The notes under the pieces are model-generated. The model was not told the DNA's origin. It ran no database searches and saw nothing but the letters and a program-made list of their open reading frames with translations. This document shows, in pieces, positions 26,869-36,500 of a stretch of DNA of 44,419 bases (position 1 is its first letter; each line of letters begins with the position of its first letter). The stretch is taken from NCBI GenBank assembly GCA_029550925.1, contig JAKPGL010000232.1:1-44419 (forward strand), in the 5' to 3' direction. A program made the translations under genes and the position numbers. The stretch is from Planctomycetota bacterium. Lineage in GTDB: Bacteria; Planctomycetota; Planctomycetia; Pirellulales; Thermoguttaceae.

Positions 26869-28041
26869 TTATGCCGCGGACCGGTTTTGTTTAGTTTTTT
26901 GTTCCTTGGATTGTTGACCGATTTGTTCTTCATAGAACTCGACAATGGCCCGCAAGACCTCTTGGCGTTCTTCGGGCCGAAGTTCCGGAAAGATGGGCAA
27001 GGCCAGCGTCTGGAGGGCGGCTTGCTCGGCGTGGGGATAATCGCCCTGCTTGCCGCCCAAAAAGGCCAAGGCCTCTTGAAGATGGAATGGCCGAGGATAA
27101 TACACCTCGCAGCCGATCCCCCGCTTGCGAAGATGCTCCATCAACTGATCCCGCCAAGGGGTCCGGATGACAAACTGATTGAACACATGACGACAGCCGG
27201 GAGCCGTAGTCGGGGGCTTCACGTATTTGGGGACCAACCCCTGGCGTTGGAGTTGGGCGGCGTACCAAGCGGCGTTTTCCTGCCGGGCCAGCGTCCACTG
27301 CTCTAAATAGGGCAGTTTCACCAGAAGCACCGCCGCCTGTAAGGCGTCCAGCCGAAAGTTACCGCCCACCAAACTGTGGTAGTATTTCGGCTTGGCCCCA
27401 TGATTTCGTAGGCGCACCAGGCGTTCAGCCAAGGCCGGATCATTGGTAACTACCAGGCCGCCGTCGCCCATACAGCCTAAGTTCTTGCTGGGGAAGAAAG
27501 AAAAACAGCCGATCGTCCCCAGGGTGCCTGCGTATTTGCCTTGATACGTAGCGCCGATGGCCTGGGCGGCGTCTTCCACGACGGCGATGTTCCGCCGCCG
27601 AGCCGCCTCCAGGATCGGGCCCATTTCGGCGCATTGGCCAAATAGATGCACCGGCAGGATCGCCTTCGTGCGGTCGGTAATCCGGGCGACCGCTTCATGG
27701 GGGTCGATGTTATAGGTCTCCGGATCAATATCTGCAAAGATCGGCCGGGCGCCCAGACGGACAATCGCCCCTACCGTGGCAAAAAAGGAATACGGAGTGG
27801 TAATCACCTCGTCGCCCGGCCCAACGCCCAGGGCCATCAATGCCATGAGCAGGGCGTCCGTCCCGGAGGAAACCGCCGTGGCATGTTGTACGCCGAGATA
27901 CTCGGCCATTTTCCTTTCGAGCATCTCCACCTTCGGCCCGTTGATATAGTGCGTGCTCCGAGCGGTCTCCAACAGGGCCGACTCCAATTCCTGCTGAAGG
28001 ACGGCGTATTGGCGAGATAGATCCAAAAGTGGGACGCTCAT
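26869..28041 (-). CDS. wbpE: UDP-2-acetamido-2-deoxy-3-oxo-glucuronate aminotransferase-like
   Basis: A DegT-family PLP enzyme of 390 residues that aminates the 3-keto sugar formed by WbpB. Landmarks are [20 protein letters not shown] (59-78), the cofactor Asp in [11 protein letters not shown] (154-164), the PLP lysine K186 in [14 protein letters not shown] and [11 protein letters not shown]. It begins within the last bases of the wbpD-like gene (ATGA overlap), so synthesis of the two is coupled. A short Gln/Lys-rich tail follows the conserved fold. Family and pathway are well supported by the intact wbpA-B-D-E-I set. Confidence 0.92.
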   Translation of the reverse strand: MSVPLLDLSRQYAVLQQELESALLETARSTHYINGPKVEMLERKMAEYLGVQHATAVSSGTDALLMALMALGVGPGDEVITTPYSFFATVGAIVRLGARPIFADIDPETYNIDPHEAVARITDRTKAILPVHLFGQCAEMGPILEAARRRNIAVVEDAAQAIGATYQGKYAGTLGTIGCFSFFPSKNLGCMGDGGLVVTNDPALAERLVRLRNHGAKPKYYHSLVGGNFRLDALQAAVLLVKLPYLEQWTLARQENAAWYAAQLQRQGLVPKYVKPPTTAPGCRHVFNQFVIRTPWRDQLMEHLRKRGIGCEVYYPRPFHLQEALAFLGGKQGDYPHAEQAALQTLALPIFPELRPEERQEVLRAIVEFYEEQIGQQSKEQKTKQNRSAA

Positions 28042-28736
28042 GCGGCTTTTTCCTTCGGAAGTTGTTCTGAAGAAGTTTCGTTGCGGCGAGTTAGGATGGG
28101 GGCAGACGTGCTGGGGTGCTCCTTGGACGGCGATTCCGCAGCTCCGCTCTCCGAAGGGATTTCGCGCCAGACCACGCCGTCTTGAAGAATATAGACGGCG
28201 CCGTCTTGGCCTTTGGCCCGGCCTGTCGTATCAAAGACCAATTTAACGCCTGTGGTATCGACCCAGCCGTGAAGCCGCCCCGGATTGCCATAGACCAACC
28301 CAAAAGCCGGTACATCTCTGGTAACCACAGCACCGGCCCCGATCATGGCATAAGGACCGATGGTATGGCCGCAGACAACGACGGCCCCCGCTCCGATGGT
28401 GGCCCCCCGACAGACCCGGGTAGGCCGAAACTCTTGTTTCCGTTCAATAAAGGCCCGCGGGTTGATCACATTCGTAAAAATCATGTGCGGGCCGCAAAAT
28501 ACCTCGTCTTCCAGAATCACCCCCTCGTAAATACTGACCCCGTTTTGGATTTTCACGCGGTCGCCGATCCGCACCCGTGGGGCGACGTAACAACCTTGGC
28601 CCAAAATACATCCCCGGCCAATCACCGCCCCGGACGAGACATGGCAGAAATGCCAGATTTTGCTTCCTTGGCCGATCTCGGCCCCAGGGTCCACGATGCT
28701 TGTCGGATGAATGAAGGTTTCCACAGGAGGAGTCAT
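28038..28736 (-). CDS. wbpD: UDP-3-amino sugar-uronate N-acetyltransferase-like
   Basis: A left-handed beta-helix acetyltransferase of 232 residues. Hexapeptide repeats run from about 10 to 160 ([23 protein letters not shown] and similar), and the [11 protein letters not shown] segment is typical of WbpD/WlbB. It acetylates the 3-amino group using acetyl-CoA, giving UDP-2,3-diacetamido-2,3-dideoxyglucuronate. A tail of about 45 residues rich in Ser, Glu and Pro goes beyond the usual length. It is the first gene of the leftward polysaccharide operon, so the operon promoter should lie in the gene-poor stretch to its right. The ribosome-binding site is weak. Confidence 0.92.
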   Translation of the reverse strand: MTPPVETFIHPTSIVDPGAEIGQGSKIWHFCHVSSGAVIGRGCILGQGCYVAPRVRIGDRVKIQNGVSIYEGVILEDEVFCGPHMIFTNVINPRAFIERKQEFRPTRVCRGATIGAGAVVVCGHTIGPYAMIGAGAVVTRDVPAFGLVYGNPGRLHGWVDTTGVKLVFDTTGRAKGQDGAVYILQDGVVWREIPSESGAAESPSKEHPSTSAPILTRRNETSSEQLPKEKAA

Positions 28737-29587
28737 CGGATTGATCTACCTATAGACAGTTTTCGAGGATTTCTCTCTGAGAGACGATCTCCCAAAGAGC
28801 GAACGGCTAAGCCCTCTCGCAGTGAAAACAATCGCAGATACCCCCCAGGGGATCGAAAAAAGAATGAGTTTCGTCCCTTTTCCTAAAAGCGATATCCCTT
28901 TGAGGGGATTGGCCTCCCTAAAATGGAGATCAGAAAGGGGCTTGCTCAAGCATCCACGAAAAGCCCCTCTGACCACCCAACAATCCCTTGCCGTACTACA
29001 GCAAATGGGGGTATCAACATACCAAATAAGCCCTTTTGAGGACAAGATCAGTTCCAGAGTAAAAGAGATCAAGGAGGTTTCCTACCACCTGTTAGAGGAG
29101 GTCTTGATGGGGTATTTTCCCAAGGAGGAATACTTCCGGGCCGATCGAGAGAACTTTGGCGAAGGCTAATACGCCCGGAGATGGTGTCCGAACCGGTCAG
29201 CGGTTTATCCTCTTTGAAGATGTTCCAGGGGAGTGGCTTCTCAAATACCGTAAAATATGTTTCAGAGGAACCCTTTTGCGACGAAAACCTTCGGATGGCT
29301 ACAAGAGGGGGAAAATTGAAAAAATAGGCAAAACGAGAAGGGCGGGAAGTTTAAGATAAGCAAAATGGAAAGTTTGGGTAGAATGAGAGTTTCGGTGAAT
29401 GGGTCCGCTCTGCTTAGGGGTTCCCGGTTTCGATAGACGAGGGGTTAAGGAAATTTTTCCGTCTTTCCTAATTTTCTTCTTTTCTCAGGGTTGGGGAATT
29501 CACGGAAATATGGCACAATAAAGTGGGATGGGATATTTGTAAGGCATGAGTTGAGGTGGGGGCCGAAGAAAAGAAAGCTTTCGGTTG

Positions 29588-29723
29588 GGTAACATTTTAG
29601 TCGAGTGGAGCGATTTGGCGATTTTTTTGGCAAAACTGTCATTCCCGCTTGCATGGGGAACAAGTCTGGATTCCTGCTTGCGCGGGAATGACAACGTACT
29701 GCATTCGGCCTTAAAATGTTACC
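29588..29723. repeat. Dispersed palindromic element, copy E
   Basis: A 136-base element with clear terminal inverted repeats. The left end is GGTAACATTTTAGTCGAG, and the right end reads GGTAACATTTTAAGGCCGAA on the other strand. Inside are two core-like copies near 29638-29662 and 29668-29694, the second being ATTCCTGCTTGCGCGGGAAT. This is the most complete copy and the best one for defining the family ends. Confidence 0.8.
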
Positions 29724-29890
29724 TGGTTGGAATAATGGAGGATAAATAGGGAGAGGGCGTCCGGGAACTAGGAAAACGACCCATCGGGGTTGGAGTAATC
29801 CTTCGGCCGGGTGAAAAGGCTGCCTCTGGAGGAGGGCTTTTTGTCATTGCTGCCCAAGCGGCCGTTCAGGTATTTCGGCTTCAGTCCGCT

Positions 29891-29915
29891 GCGTCAAGAG
29901 GCCGGGGTGAGCCTC
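29891..29915. repeat. Short hairpin shared with 1993-2016
   Basis: GCGTCAAGAGGCCGGGGTGAGCC includes a GAGGC/GCCTC stem and is the reverse-strand counterpart of the hairpin at 1993-2016. Both share the twelve-base GCGTCAAGAGGC. Its role is unknown. Confidence 0.4.
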
Positions 29916-30089
29916 AGCCGAAGTGTTCCAACGATTTGAAGGTCCCAGAATCCTCGAGGGCGAGCAGGAGGATAGCGGGGAGCACGGGGACGAGAGGGGT
30001 GGCATGGATTCGCTTGGGTTTGGGGACGTCCAAGCCGTAGAGAGCTGGAGAAGAAGATCGGTTTAGGAAATTGGGAATGGTTTGTGGGG

Positions 30090-30341
30090 ATGGGCGGTTT
30101 GACCAGTGAATTATGGATTTGGGTGGTGGTATTGGCGGCGGTGATGGGGGTGGGAGTGTATGTTTTGGAGAAATTGCGACATTTATCCGTTTCGAGCCGC
30201 TCTATGCCCCAGGAATGGCTAACTCAATTTCGGGAAATGCATTCTCAGGGTGTGCTGAGCGATCAAGAATTCCGAACCATTAAAACGGTCCTGACGCCGA
30301 AGGTTCAGCAAGAGATAAACAACGACAAAACCGCCGAATAG
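30090..30341 (+). CDS. Small membrane protein with SHOCT-like C-terminus
   Basis: 83 residues from the ATG at 30090; a GTG at 30084 is also possible. One membrane helix (about 7-26, WIWVVVLAAVMGVGVYVL) is followed by a short cytoplasmic part that ends MPQEWLTQFREMHSQGVLSDQEFRTIKTVL. The pattern 'E..G.LSDQEF..IK' resembles the SHOCT short C-terminal domain, often fused to membrane or other domains and of uncertain function. It is on the same strand as clpX, about 150 bp ahead, so the two may share a transcript. No function can be assigned. Confidence 0.6.
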   Translation: MGGLTSELWIWVVVLAAVMGVGVYVLEKLRHLSVSSRSMPQEWLTQFREMHSQGVLSDQEFRTIKTVLTPKVQQEINNDKTAE

Positions 30342-30489
30342 GTCGGTTGTACCTACCGGGAGCGAGGGATCGGGTCTTCAGAAAACGCCAATTATACCGA
30401 CCGAAGAGAGAACCTTCAAACCCAGGGCCTTCCTATGACGTAACAACTTGAGAGTCGCTTGTTCGCCGCACCTAGAGAAAGGATTCAGA

Positions 30490-31776
30490 ATGCCTTTGGG
30501 ACGGGACTTTGACGGGGGCCGCCGGGGCGCCGGGACCACCAAAAAAAGCGCCTTTTGCTCTTTTTGTCGGAAGAGCTATCGGGACGTAGGCCCGCTGGTG
30601 GAAGGCCCGGGGGAGGTCTTTATCTGCGGCGAATGCGTCGATCTGTGCCAGTCGATCCTGGAGCAGGAACGGCGTCGCCGGGGCTTGAGCAAGCCGCTGT
30701 TCGCACGCATCCCTACTCCGCGGGAAATATGCCAAAAGTTAGACGAATATGTGGTAGGCCAGGATCACGCCAAAAAGGTCCTCTCGGTGGCGGTGCATAA
30801 CCATTACCGTCGGCTTAGCCACGAAACGGAACTGCCCGGCGATGTGGAGATCGACAAGTCGAATATTCTCTTGATCGGGCCGACCGGGTCGGGCAAGACG
30901 CTCTTGGCCCAGACGTTGGCCCGTATCCTGGACGTGCCGTTTGCCATCGGCGACGCCACCACGCTCACCGAAGCAGGCTATGTGGGCGAGGACGTGGAGA
31001 ATCTGCTGCTGAAACTTTTACATGCAGCGGATTTCGACATCGAGTCGGCTCAACGCGGCATTATCTATATCGACGAAATCGACAAAATCGCCAAAACCAG
31101 CTTCAACGTTTCAATCACCCGCGATGTTTCCGGCGAAGGGGTCCAGCAGGCCCTGTTGAAGATGCTCGAAGGCACCATCTCGAACGTCCCGCCCCAGGGA
31201 GGCCGAAAACATCCAGAACAGCAGTATATCCAAGTAGATACAAGAGATATTTTGTTCATTTGCGGGGGGACCTTCGTCGGCCTGGAAGATATCGTCGCCC
31301 GTCGGATCGGACGCCGGACGATCGGTTTTACTCAAGACCTCCGCACCAAAACGGAAATGGGCCTGGCGGAACTATTGCCGCTGGTTACCCCGGACGACCT
31401 GCTGGAGTTTGGGATGATCCCGGAGTTTGTCGGCAGGTTGCCCGTCATCTCCACGTTGGCGCCGTTGGATCATGCCGCCTTGATCCGGGTGCTCACCGAA
31501 CCGAAAAACGCCGTGGTCAAGCAGTATCAGGCGCTGTTTGCCATGGCCGGAGCGGAATTGGAGTTTACCGGCGGCGCCTTGGATGCAATCGCTGCGTTGG
31601 CCTTGGAACGCGACACCGGCGCCCGAGGACTCCGGGCCATCATGGAAAACCTGATGCTCGACGTGATGTTTGAACTTCCCGATCAATCGCCGGGCGCTCG
31701 ATATGTGATTACCGAAGACGTTGTTTATGGCCGAACCCCTTTGGCCCCTGTTCGGGAAGCTAAGCAAAGCGCATAA
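30490..31776 (+). CDS. clpX: ATP-dependent protease ATP-binding subunit ClpX
   Basis: ClpX unfolds tagged proteins and feeds them to ClpP. From ATG 30490 (428 residues, AGAAAGGA upstream) it shows the N-terminal zinc-binding domain (Cys23, 26, 46, 49), Walker A GPTGSGKT (130-137), pore loop GYVGED (163-168), Walker B IIYIDE (191-196), the RKH pore loop ([14 protein letters not shown]), the IGF loop for docking to ClpP (RTIGFTQ) and [16 protein letters not shown] near the end. It is somewhat divergent and lacks clpP or tig neighbours here. A second ClpX or ClpP elsewhere in the genome is likely. A strong terminator follows. Confidence 0.95.
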   Translation: MPLGRDFDGGRRGAGTTKKSAFCSFCRKSYRDVGPLVEGPGEVFICGECVDLCQSILEQERRRRGLSKPLFARIPTPREICQKLDEYVVGQDHAKKVLSVAVHNHYRRLSHETELPGDVEIDKSNILLIGPTGSGKTLLAQTLARILDVPFAIGDATTLTEAGYVGEDVENLLLKLLHAADFDIESAQRGIIYIDEIDKIAKTSFNVSITRDVSGEGVQQALLKMLEGTISNVPPQGGRKHPEQQYIQVDTRDILFICGGTFVGLEDIVARRIGRRTIGFTQDLRTKTEMGLAELLPLVTPDDLLEFGMIPEFVGRLPVISTLAPLDHAALIRVLTEPKNAVVKQYQALFAMAGAELEFTGGALDAIAALALERDTGARGLRAIMENLMLDVMFELPDQSPGARYVITEDVVYGRTPLAPVREAKQSA

Positions 31777-31906
31777 CGGCCGCCTGAAAATCGCCGTTTT
31801 GGAATCAATATTCATCGGCTCTTTGAAAATAATTTCCCTGCGGCGACGTCCAGCCCGCTGGTTGGCAAAGCCCCGGCGGCGCCTCAAGTCGCTGCTAGAG
31901 GCCCTA

Positions 31907-31948
31907 GGCCCGGGATCGGAACAAACGCCGATCCCGGGCTTTTTCTTT
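31907..31948 (+). terminator. Rho-independent terminator after clpX
   Basis: A perfect 12-bp stem (GCCCGGGATCGG, 31907-31918, with CCGATCCCGGGC, 31927-31938) has an 8-base loop and is followed by a T-rich tract (TTTTTCTTTT). It lies 130 bases after clpX and before the stop of the convergent oxidoreductase gene. Confidence 0.93.
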
Positions 31949-31994
31949 TCGCGGAACATTCTAGCGGCAAGGACAACTCCCCGAACCGCTTCGA

Positions 31995-33341
31995 TTATTC
32001 AAAGCGGGTAACTCCGGGCGTGGGCATGGGGTAGTTGCCCTGGGCGTCCGGTTTGGTGGGCGGATCGGCGTCCAGAGCTAGCCGCTGCGGGGCAATCACC
32101 CGCTTGGATGCCATCGCCTGTTCCCAGGTGATCACCTGTCCTGTATAGCCCACCCAGGTCATCATGATAGCCATCATGCTGCTTCGGGCCATGTAAAGGC
32201 CGTTGTTGATCGGCTGGCCGTTTCGGATCGACTGCAACAGGGCGCTCTGTTCCAGCTCAAACCGATTGCACGGCGATCCCTGGTATTGCCAGTTCACTTT
32301 GCCCACGATCCGGTTTCGCAAAAGGTCGCATCGGCCTTCCGTGCCGTAGAATCGGTCGGAGATTTCCGTGGCTGTGCCGTCTTGCTGGCGGCAGTAGCCA
32401 AACAGTTTCACGCCGTTGGCGTATTCAAACACAGCGGCGAAATGATCCCAGGCGTCGCCGTATTGTGGGCCGACCCGGCTTTGCCGACCGGCCATGCCCC
32501 AGCAGCGTACCGGCGGCTCGTCGCGCATGGCCCAAGCCGCCTTGTCCAAATTGTGCACCATGTTCAAGCCCGGCAAGTCGCAGGCCAACCAGAAAAAGTT
32601 ATACCAATCTCGCAATTGGTACTCCATTTCGGTCCATTCGGGACGGCGCGGCACAGAGCGCAGAAATCCGGTGTTGCAGATTTCCTCGATGGCCACGATC
32701 TGCCCGATGGCCCCGTCGTGCACCCGCTTCATGGTTTCCTGCACCCCGATGTCGTATCGCCAGGCCAGGCCGGAAACAATGGAAAGCCCCTTTTTCTTGG
32801 CCAGTTCCGCCGCTTCCAAAACCATGCGCACGCCGGGGGCATCGACCGCATGGATCTTTTCGCAAAAGACGTGTTTGCCCGCTTCCACCGCCGCTTTGAG
32901 ATAATGGGGATGGAAAAAGGTGGGCAGGGCCAAAAGGACCACATCAGAACACTCGATCACATGCTGATACGCATCAAACCCCAAAAACGCCCTTTCCTCC
33001 GGCACATCGACCCGATCGGCAAAAAGCGTTTGGAGATTTTTTCGGCTCCCCTGGAGCCTGTCTCGAAACACGTCGCCCATGGCGACCAGTTTGGTATGCG
33101 GATCGGCCCGGAGGGCGTCGGCCGCTGCGCCGGTTCCCCTGCCGCCGCAGCCCACTAGACCAATCTTCAAGATGTCGCTTCCCTGGGCGTGGACGGCCCG
33201 CTCCAGGGGCACTAGGCCCAACCCGGCCGCACCGGCCGCCCCTGTGACCGCCGCCCCTCCGCCAAAAATCCGCAAATATTCCCGCCGGGTCATGCGGGGG
33301 CTTGAGCAATTCTTGGGCTCTTGATTGCTGGTAGATCGCAT
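31995..33341 (-). CDS. Tat-exported Gfo/Idh/MocA family protein with altered EKP motif
   Basis: 448 residues; ATG 33341 is preceded by AAGGAGG. A twin-arginine signal (TRREYLR, Arg19-Arg20, then a Gly/Ala-rich hydrophobic stretch to about residue 52) predicts export of the folded, cofactor-loaded protein. The Rossmann loop GLVGCGGRG is at 61-69. The family EKP motif reads EKI (161-163) here: the lysine is kept but the proline is replaced. The paralogue at 4955 keeps EKP. Both have PINNG and YTGQVITWEQA near the C-terminus. It is divergent from the triple sulfatase with only 168 bp between, which suggests shared control and perhaps a role in processing sugars freed from sulfated glycans; that is inference. 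Confidence 0.86.
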   Translation of the reverse strand: MRSTSNQEPKNCSSPRMTRREYLRIFGGGAAVTGAAGAAGLGLVPLERAVHAQGSDILKIGLVGCGGRGTGAAADALRADPHTKLVAMGDVFRDRLQGSRKNLQTLFADRVDVPEERAFLGFDAYQHVIECSDVVLLALPTFFHPHYLKAAVEAGKHVFCEKIHAVDAPGVRMVLEAAELAKKKGLSIVSGLAWRYDIGVQETMKRVHDGAIGQIVAIEEICNTGFLRSVPRRPEWTEMEYQLRDWYNFFWLACDLPGLNMVHNLDKAAWAMRDEPPVRCWGMAGRQSRVGPQYGDAWDHFAAVFEYANGVKLFGYCRQQDGTATEISDRFYGTEGRCDLLRNRIVGKVNWQYQGSPCNRFELEQSALLQSIRNGQPINNGLYMARSSMMAIMMTWVGYTGQVITWEQAMASKRVIAPQRLALDADPPTKPDAQGNYPMPTPGVTRFE

Positions 33342-33509
33342 GGTCTCATCCTCCTTATGGAAATTGTCTTATACCAGGCGAGCGGCTTTACTGGACACCG
33401 AACACTTCTTTTGTTAGGTAGTACCTCCTGGGATATTTTGCCATTCTAGCCGGTCGGGTATCATGGAGCAAAGCTTAGGGGTTGCTTTTGCTCAAAGGAG
33501 GGTTCAGTG

Positions 33510-36500
33510 ATGCGCCGAGTTCTGATGGCTTCGGTAGCCGGGTTTGGCCTGGCTGTCTTGGCGGTACAGGTTTCGGCGGCTGAATCGGTCGAACCTGCCA
33601 AAATACCCAATCGGCCGAACATCGTTTTTATTCTGGCCGATGACCTGGGCGTGTATGATCTGGCCTGTTACGGACGCAGCGAGCATCACACGCCCCATCT
33701 GGACCGGTTGGCTTCCCAGGGGCTACGGTTTACCAGCGCCTATGCCGCCTCGCCGGTTTGTTCGCCCAGTCGGGCGGCTCTCCTGACCGGCAAAGACCCG
33801 GCCCGATTGCATCTGACCACGTTTCTGCCCGGTCGGCCTGATACGCCTTCGCAAAAACTGCTCCATCCTCAGATTGCCCTGCAATTGCCGCTGGAAGAAA
33901 TCACATTGGCCGAGCGGCTCAAGCAGGCCGGGTATGCTACCGCCTGCATTGGCAAATGGCACCTGGGCGGCCAGGGGTTCGGGCCGGCGGAGCAAGGGTT
34001 TGATTTTGTTCATCCTGGCAAGGCCAACACCACCCCTTCCGACGCCGAGGGCGGCAAAGGAGAATATGATCTGACCGTAGCTGCTGAACGGTTCATCCAG
34101 GAAAACCGCCATCGGCCCTTTTTCGTCTATCTTGCCCATAATTCGCCGCATATCCCGTACACCGCCCGGCAAGCCCTGATCGAAAAAAACGCCAAGGCCC
34201 TGGAGCCGGTCTATGCAGCGGTCATCGAAACCTTAGACGATTCGGTCGGCCGATTGCTGGGGACGTTGGATCGGCTAGGGCTAACGGATCGGACCATCGT
34301 CATCTTCACTTCCGATAACGGCGGCTTGCATGTGCCGGAAGGCCCGCATCGGCTGATTACCCACAACGGCCCCTATCGGGCAGGCAAAGGCTACTTGTAT
34401 GAAGGCGGCCTGCGCGTGCCGCTCATAGTGCGTTGGCCAGGCCGGGTGCCGGCCGGCAAAGTAATCCATCAGCCCATGATCCACACGGATTGGGTCCCCA
34501 CGCTTTTGGAGTTGGTGGGCCTGCCGGTGCCGAAGGACCTGGACGGCCAGAGCATGGCCCAGTTGCTCTGTTCGCCTGGCCAGCCTACCTCCTCAGAGCA
34601 AACCCAAAAAGAGAGCAGCCGACTGTTTTTCTGGCATTTTCCCCACTATACCAATCAGGGCGGCCGACCCGGCGGTGCGGTGCGCCAAGGCCCCTGGAAA
34701 CTCATCCAGCAGTACGAAACCGGCCAACTGGAACTCTATAATCTGGATCAGGATGTCGGCGAAACCACGAATCTGGCCGACGGCCAGCCGGAACTTGCCC
34801 ATCGGCTCTGCCAGGCCCTGGAAACCTGGCGGCGCAAGATCGGCGCCCAAGAGAACAAACCTAATCCGAATTTTGACCCGGCCCTGCACCGGGCTTTGTA
34901 CATCGACGTAGATCCGTCGAAATTCCATCCACAAAAAGCCAGCCCTGCTGAGCTCCAGCGGATGCAAGAGTGGCGCCGCCAGATGAACGCCGTCCTGCCC
35001 CGCCCAGAAAAACCCAAACCCAAAGCAACATCAAAACCCAAACCAGCATCTGAGGTTGAAAAAGCCCCGGTTGAATCGTTTCCGGCAAAACCGCCCTCGG
35101 CTGGCCAACCTACCCTGCAGGCCCCCAGGCCGAACGTGGTCATCATCCTGGCCGACGATATGGGCTATTCCGACCTGGGTTGTTATGGCGGGGAGATTAA
35201 GACACCCCATTTGGATCGGCTGGCGGTAGGTGGACTAAGATTTACGCAGTGTTACAATTCGGCCCGCTGCTGGCCGTCCCGGGCGGCCATTATGACCGGC
35301 TACTATCCCCAGCAAGTGCGGCGGGATAGCGTACCGGGCGTGCGCAGCGGCAACCAGGGTCAACGGCCTCCCTGGGCGCCACTGCTTTCCGAAGTGCTCC
35401 GGCAGCATGGGTATAGATGTTACCACAGCGGCAAATGGCATATCGACGGCTCACCGCTTCAGGGCGGCTTTGACCACAGCTACCTTTTGGAAGACCACAA
35501 TCGGTTTTTTACGCCGAAAAACCATCGGGAGGACGATCGGCCTCTGCCGCAGCCCGGGCCGGAAGACGGCTACTACGCCACCACCGCCATTGCCCAGTAT
35601 GCCGTCAAATACTTGCAGGAGCACCAGCAGCAGTACCGGGACCGGCCGTTTTTCCTCTATCTGTGTTTTACCGTCCCGCATTTTCCGCTTCATGCGCCGC
35701 AGGAGGCGGTGGCCCGGTATTTGGAGCGGTATCGGGTCGGCTGGAACGAGATCCAAAAAGAGCGAGGTCGGCGTCTGCGGCAGATGGGCCTAGTGCGGCA
35801 TGATCCGCCGCCGATGGAGCGCCATCTTGGCCCGCCCTACTACTTCCCCGAAGCGTTCAAGATTTTGGGGCCTGGTGAGGTCAATCGGCCCATCCCCTGG
35901 CAGGAGTTGACGCCGGAGCAACAGGCGTTTCAATCGGCCAAAATGGCCGTCCATGCGGCGATGGTCCATCTGATGGACGAGGCGATCGGCCAGGTGCTGG
36001 AACAACTGCGGAAGATGGACGCCTGGGAGAATACGCTCATTGTGTTTGCTTCGGATAACGGGGCCAGTGCGGAGATCATGGTCCGGGGCGACGGCCATGA
36101 CCCCAAGGCGCCGCCGGGAAGTGGACAGACGTTTCTCTGCCTGGGGCCCGGCTGGTCCAGCGCCTCCAATACCCCCTTCCGACGCCATAAGGTCTGGGTC
36201 CATGAAGGCGGCATTTCCACGCCGCTTATTGTGCATTGGCCGGCTGGCATCCGTTCGGCAGGCCAACTCCGGCACACACCGGTCCATTTCATCGACGTTT
36301 TCCCAACGGTGCTGGACCTGGCGGGTGTGCCGGCGCCCAAACCCGCAGAAGGAGAGTCGAAGCCGCCCATGCCGGGCAAAAGCATCGTGCCGCTTTTTGA
36401 AAAAGACGGCACCGTGCAGCATGAATATTTCTGGTTTTTGCACGAGGGGCATCGGGCCATCCGCTGCGGCGATTGGAAACTGGTGTCCGCCCGGGGCGAT

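Larger units (their letters stand above)
28737..30089. other. Gene-poor region between the wbp operon and clpX
   Basis: About 1.35 kb without a gene I can support. Short open frames exist on both strands at 28746-29169 but have no family resemblance or good start sites. The base composition around 29280-29400 is purine- and A-rich. Repeat copy E (29588-29723) and a short hairpin (29891-29915) lie within it. The wbp operon promoter (leftward) and the clpX-side promoter (rightward) should both be here; no consensus could be picked with confidence. Confidence 0.5.

Noticed and set aside
28822-29169. Open frame of about 115 residues on the plus strand
   Set aside because: It has a GTG start without a ribosome-binding site, no family resemblance and overlapping open frames on the other strand. 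Probably chance.
1945-29723. CRISPR array suggested by recurring CATTCCCGC repeats
   Set aside because: The copies are kilobases apart, palindromic, and not spaced by unique spacers of constant length; no cas genes are present.
32286-33158. 290-residue open frame opposite the Gfo/Idh/MocA gene
   Set aside because: Antisense shadow of a well-supported gene, with no domain.
34934-35135. Possible end of one sulfatase gene and start of a second
   Set aside because: The frame is uninterrupted and the linker has no ribosome-binding site or plausible start before module 2, so one fused protein is preferred.
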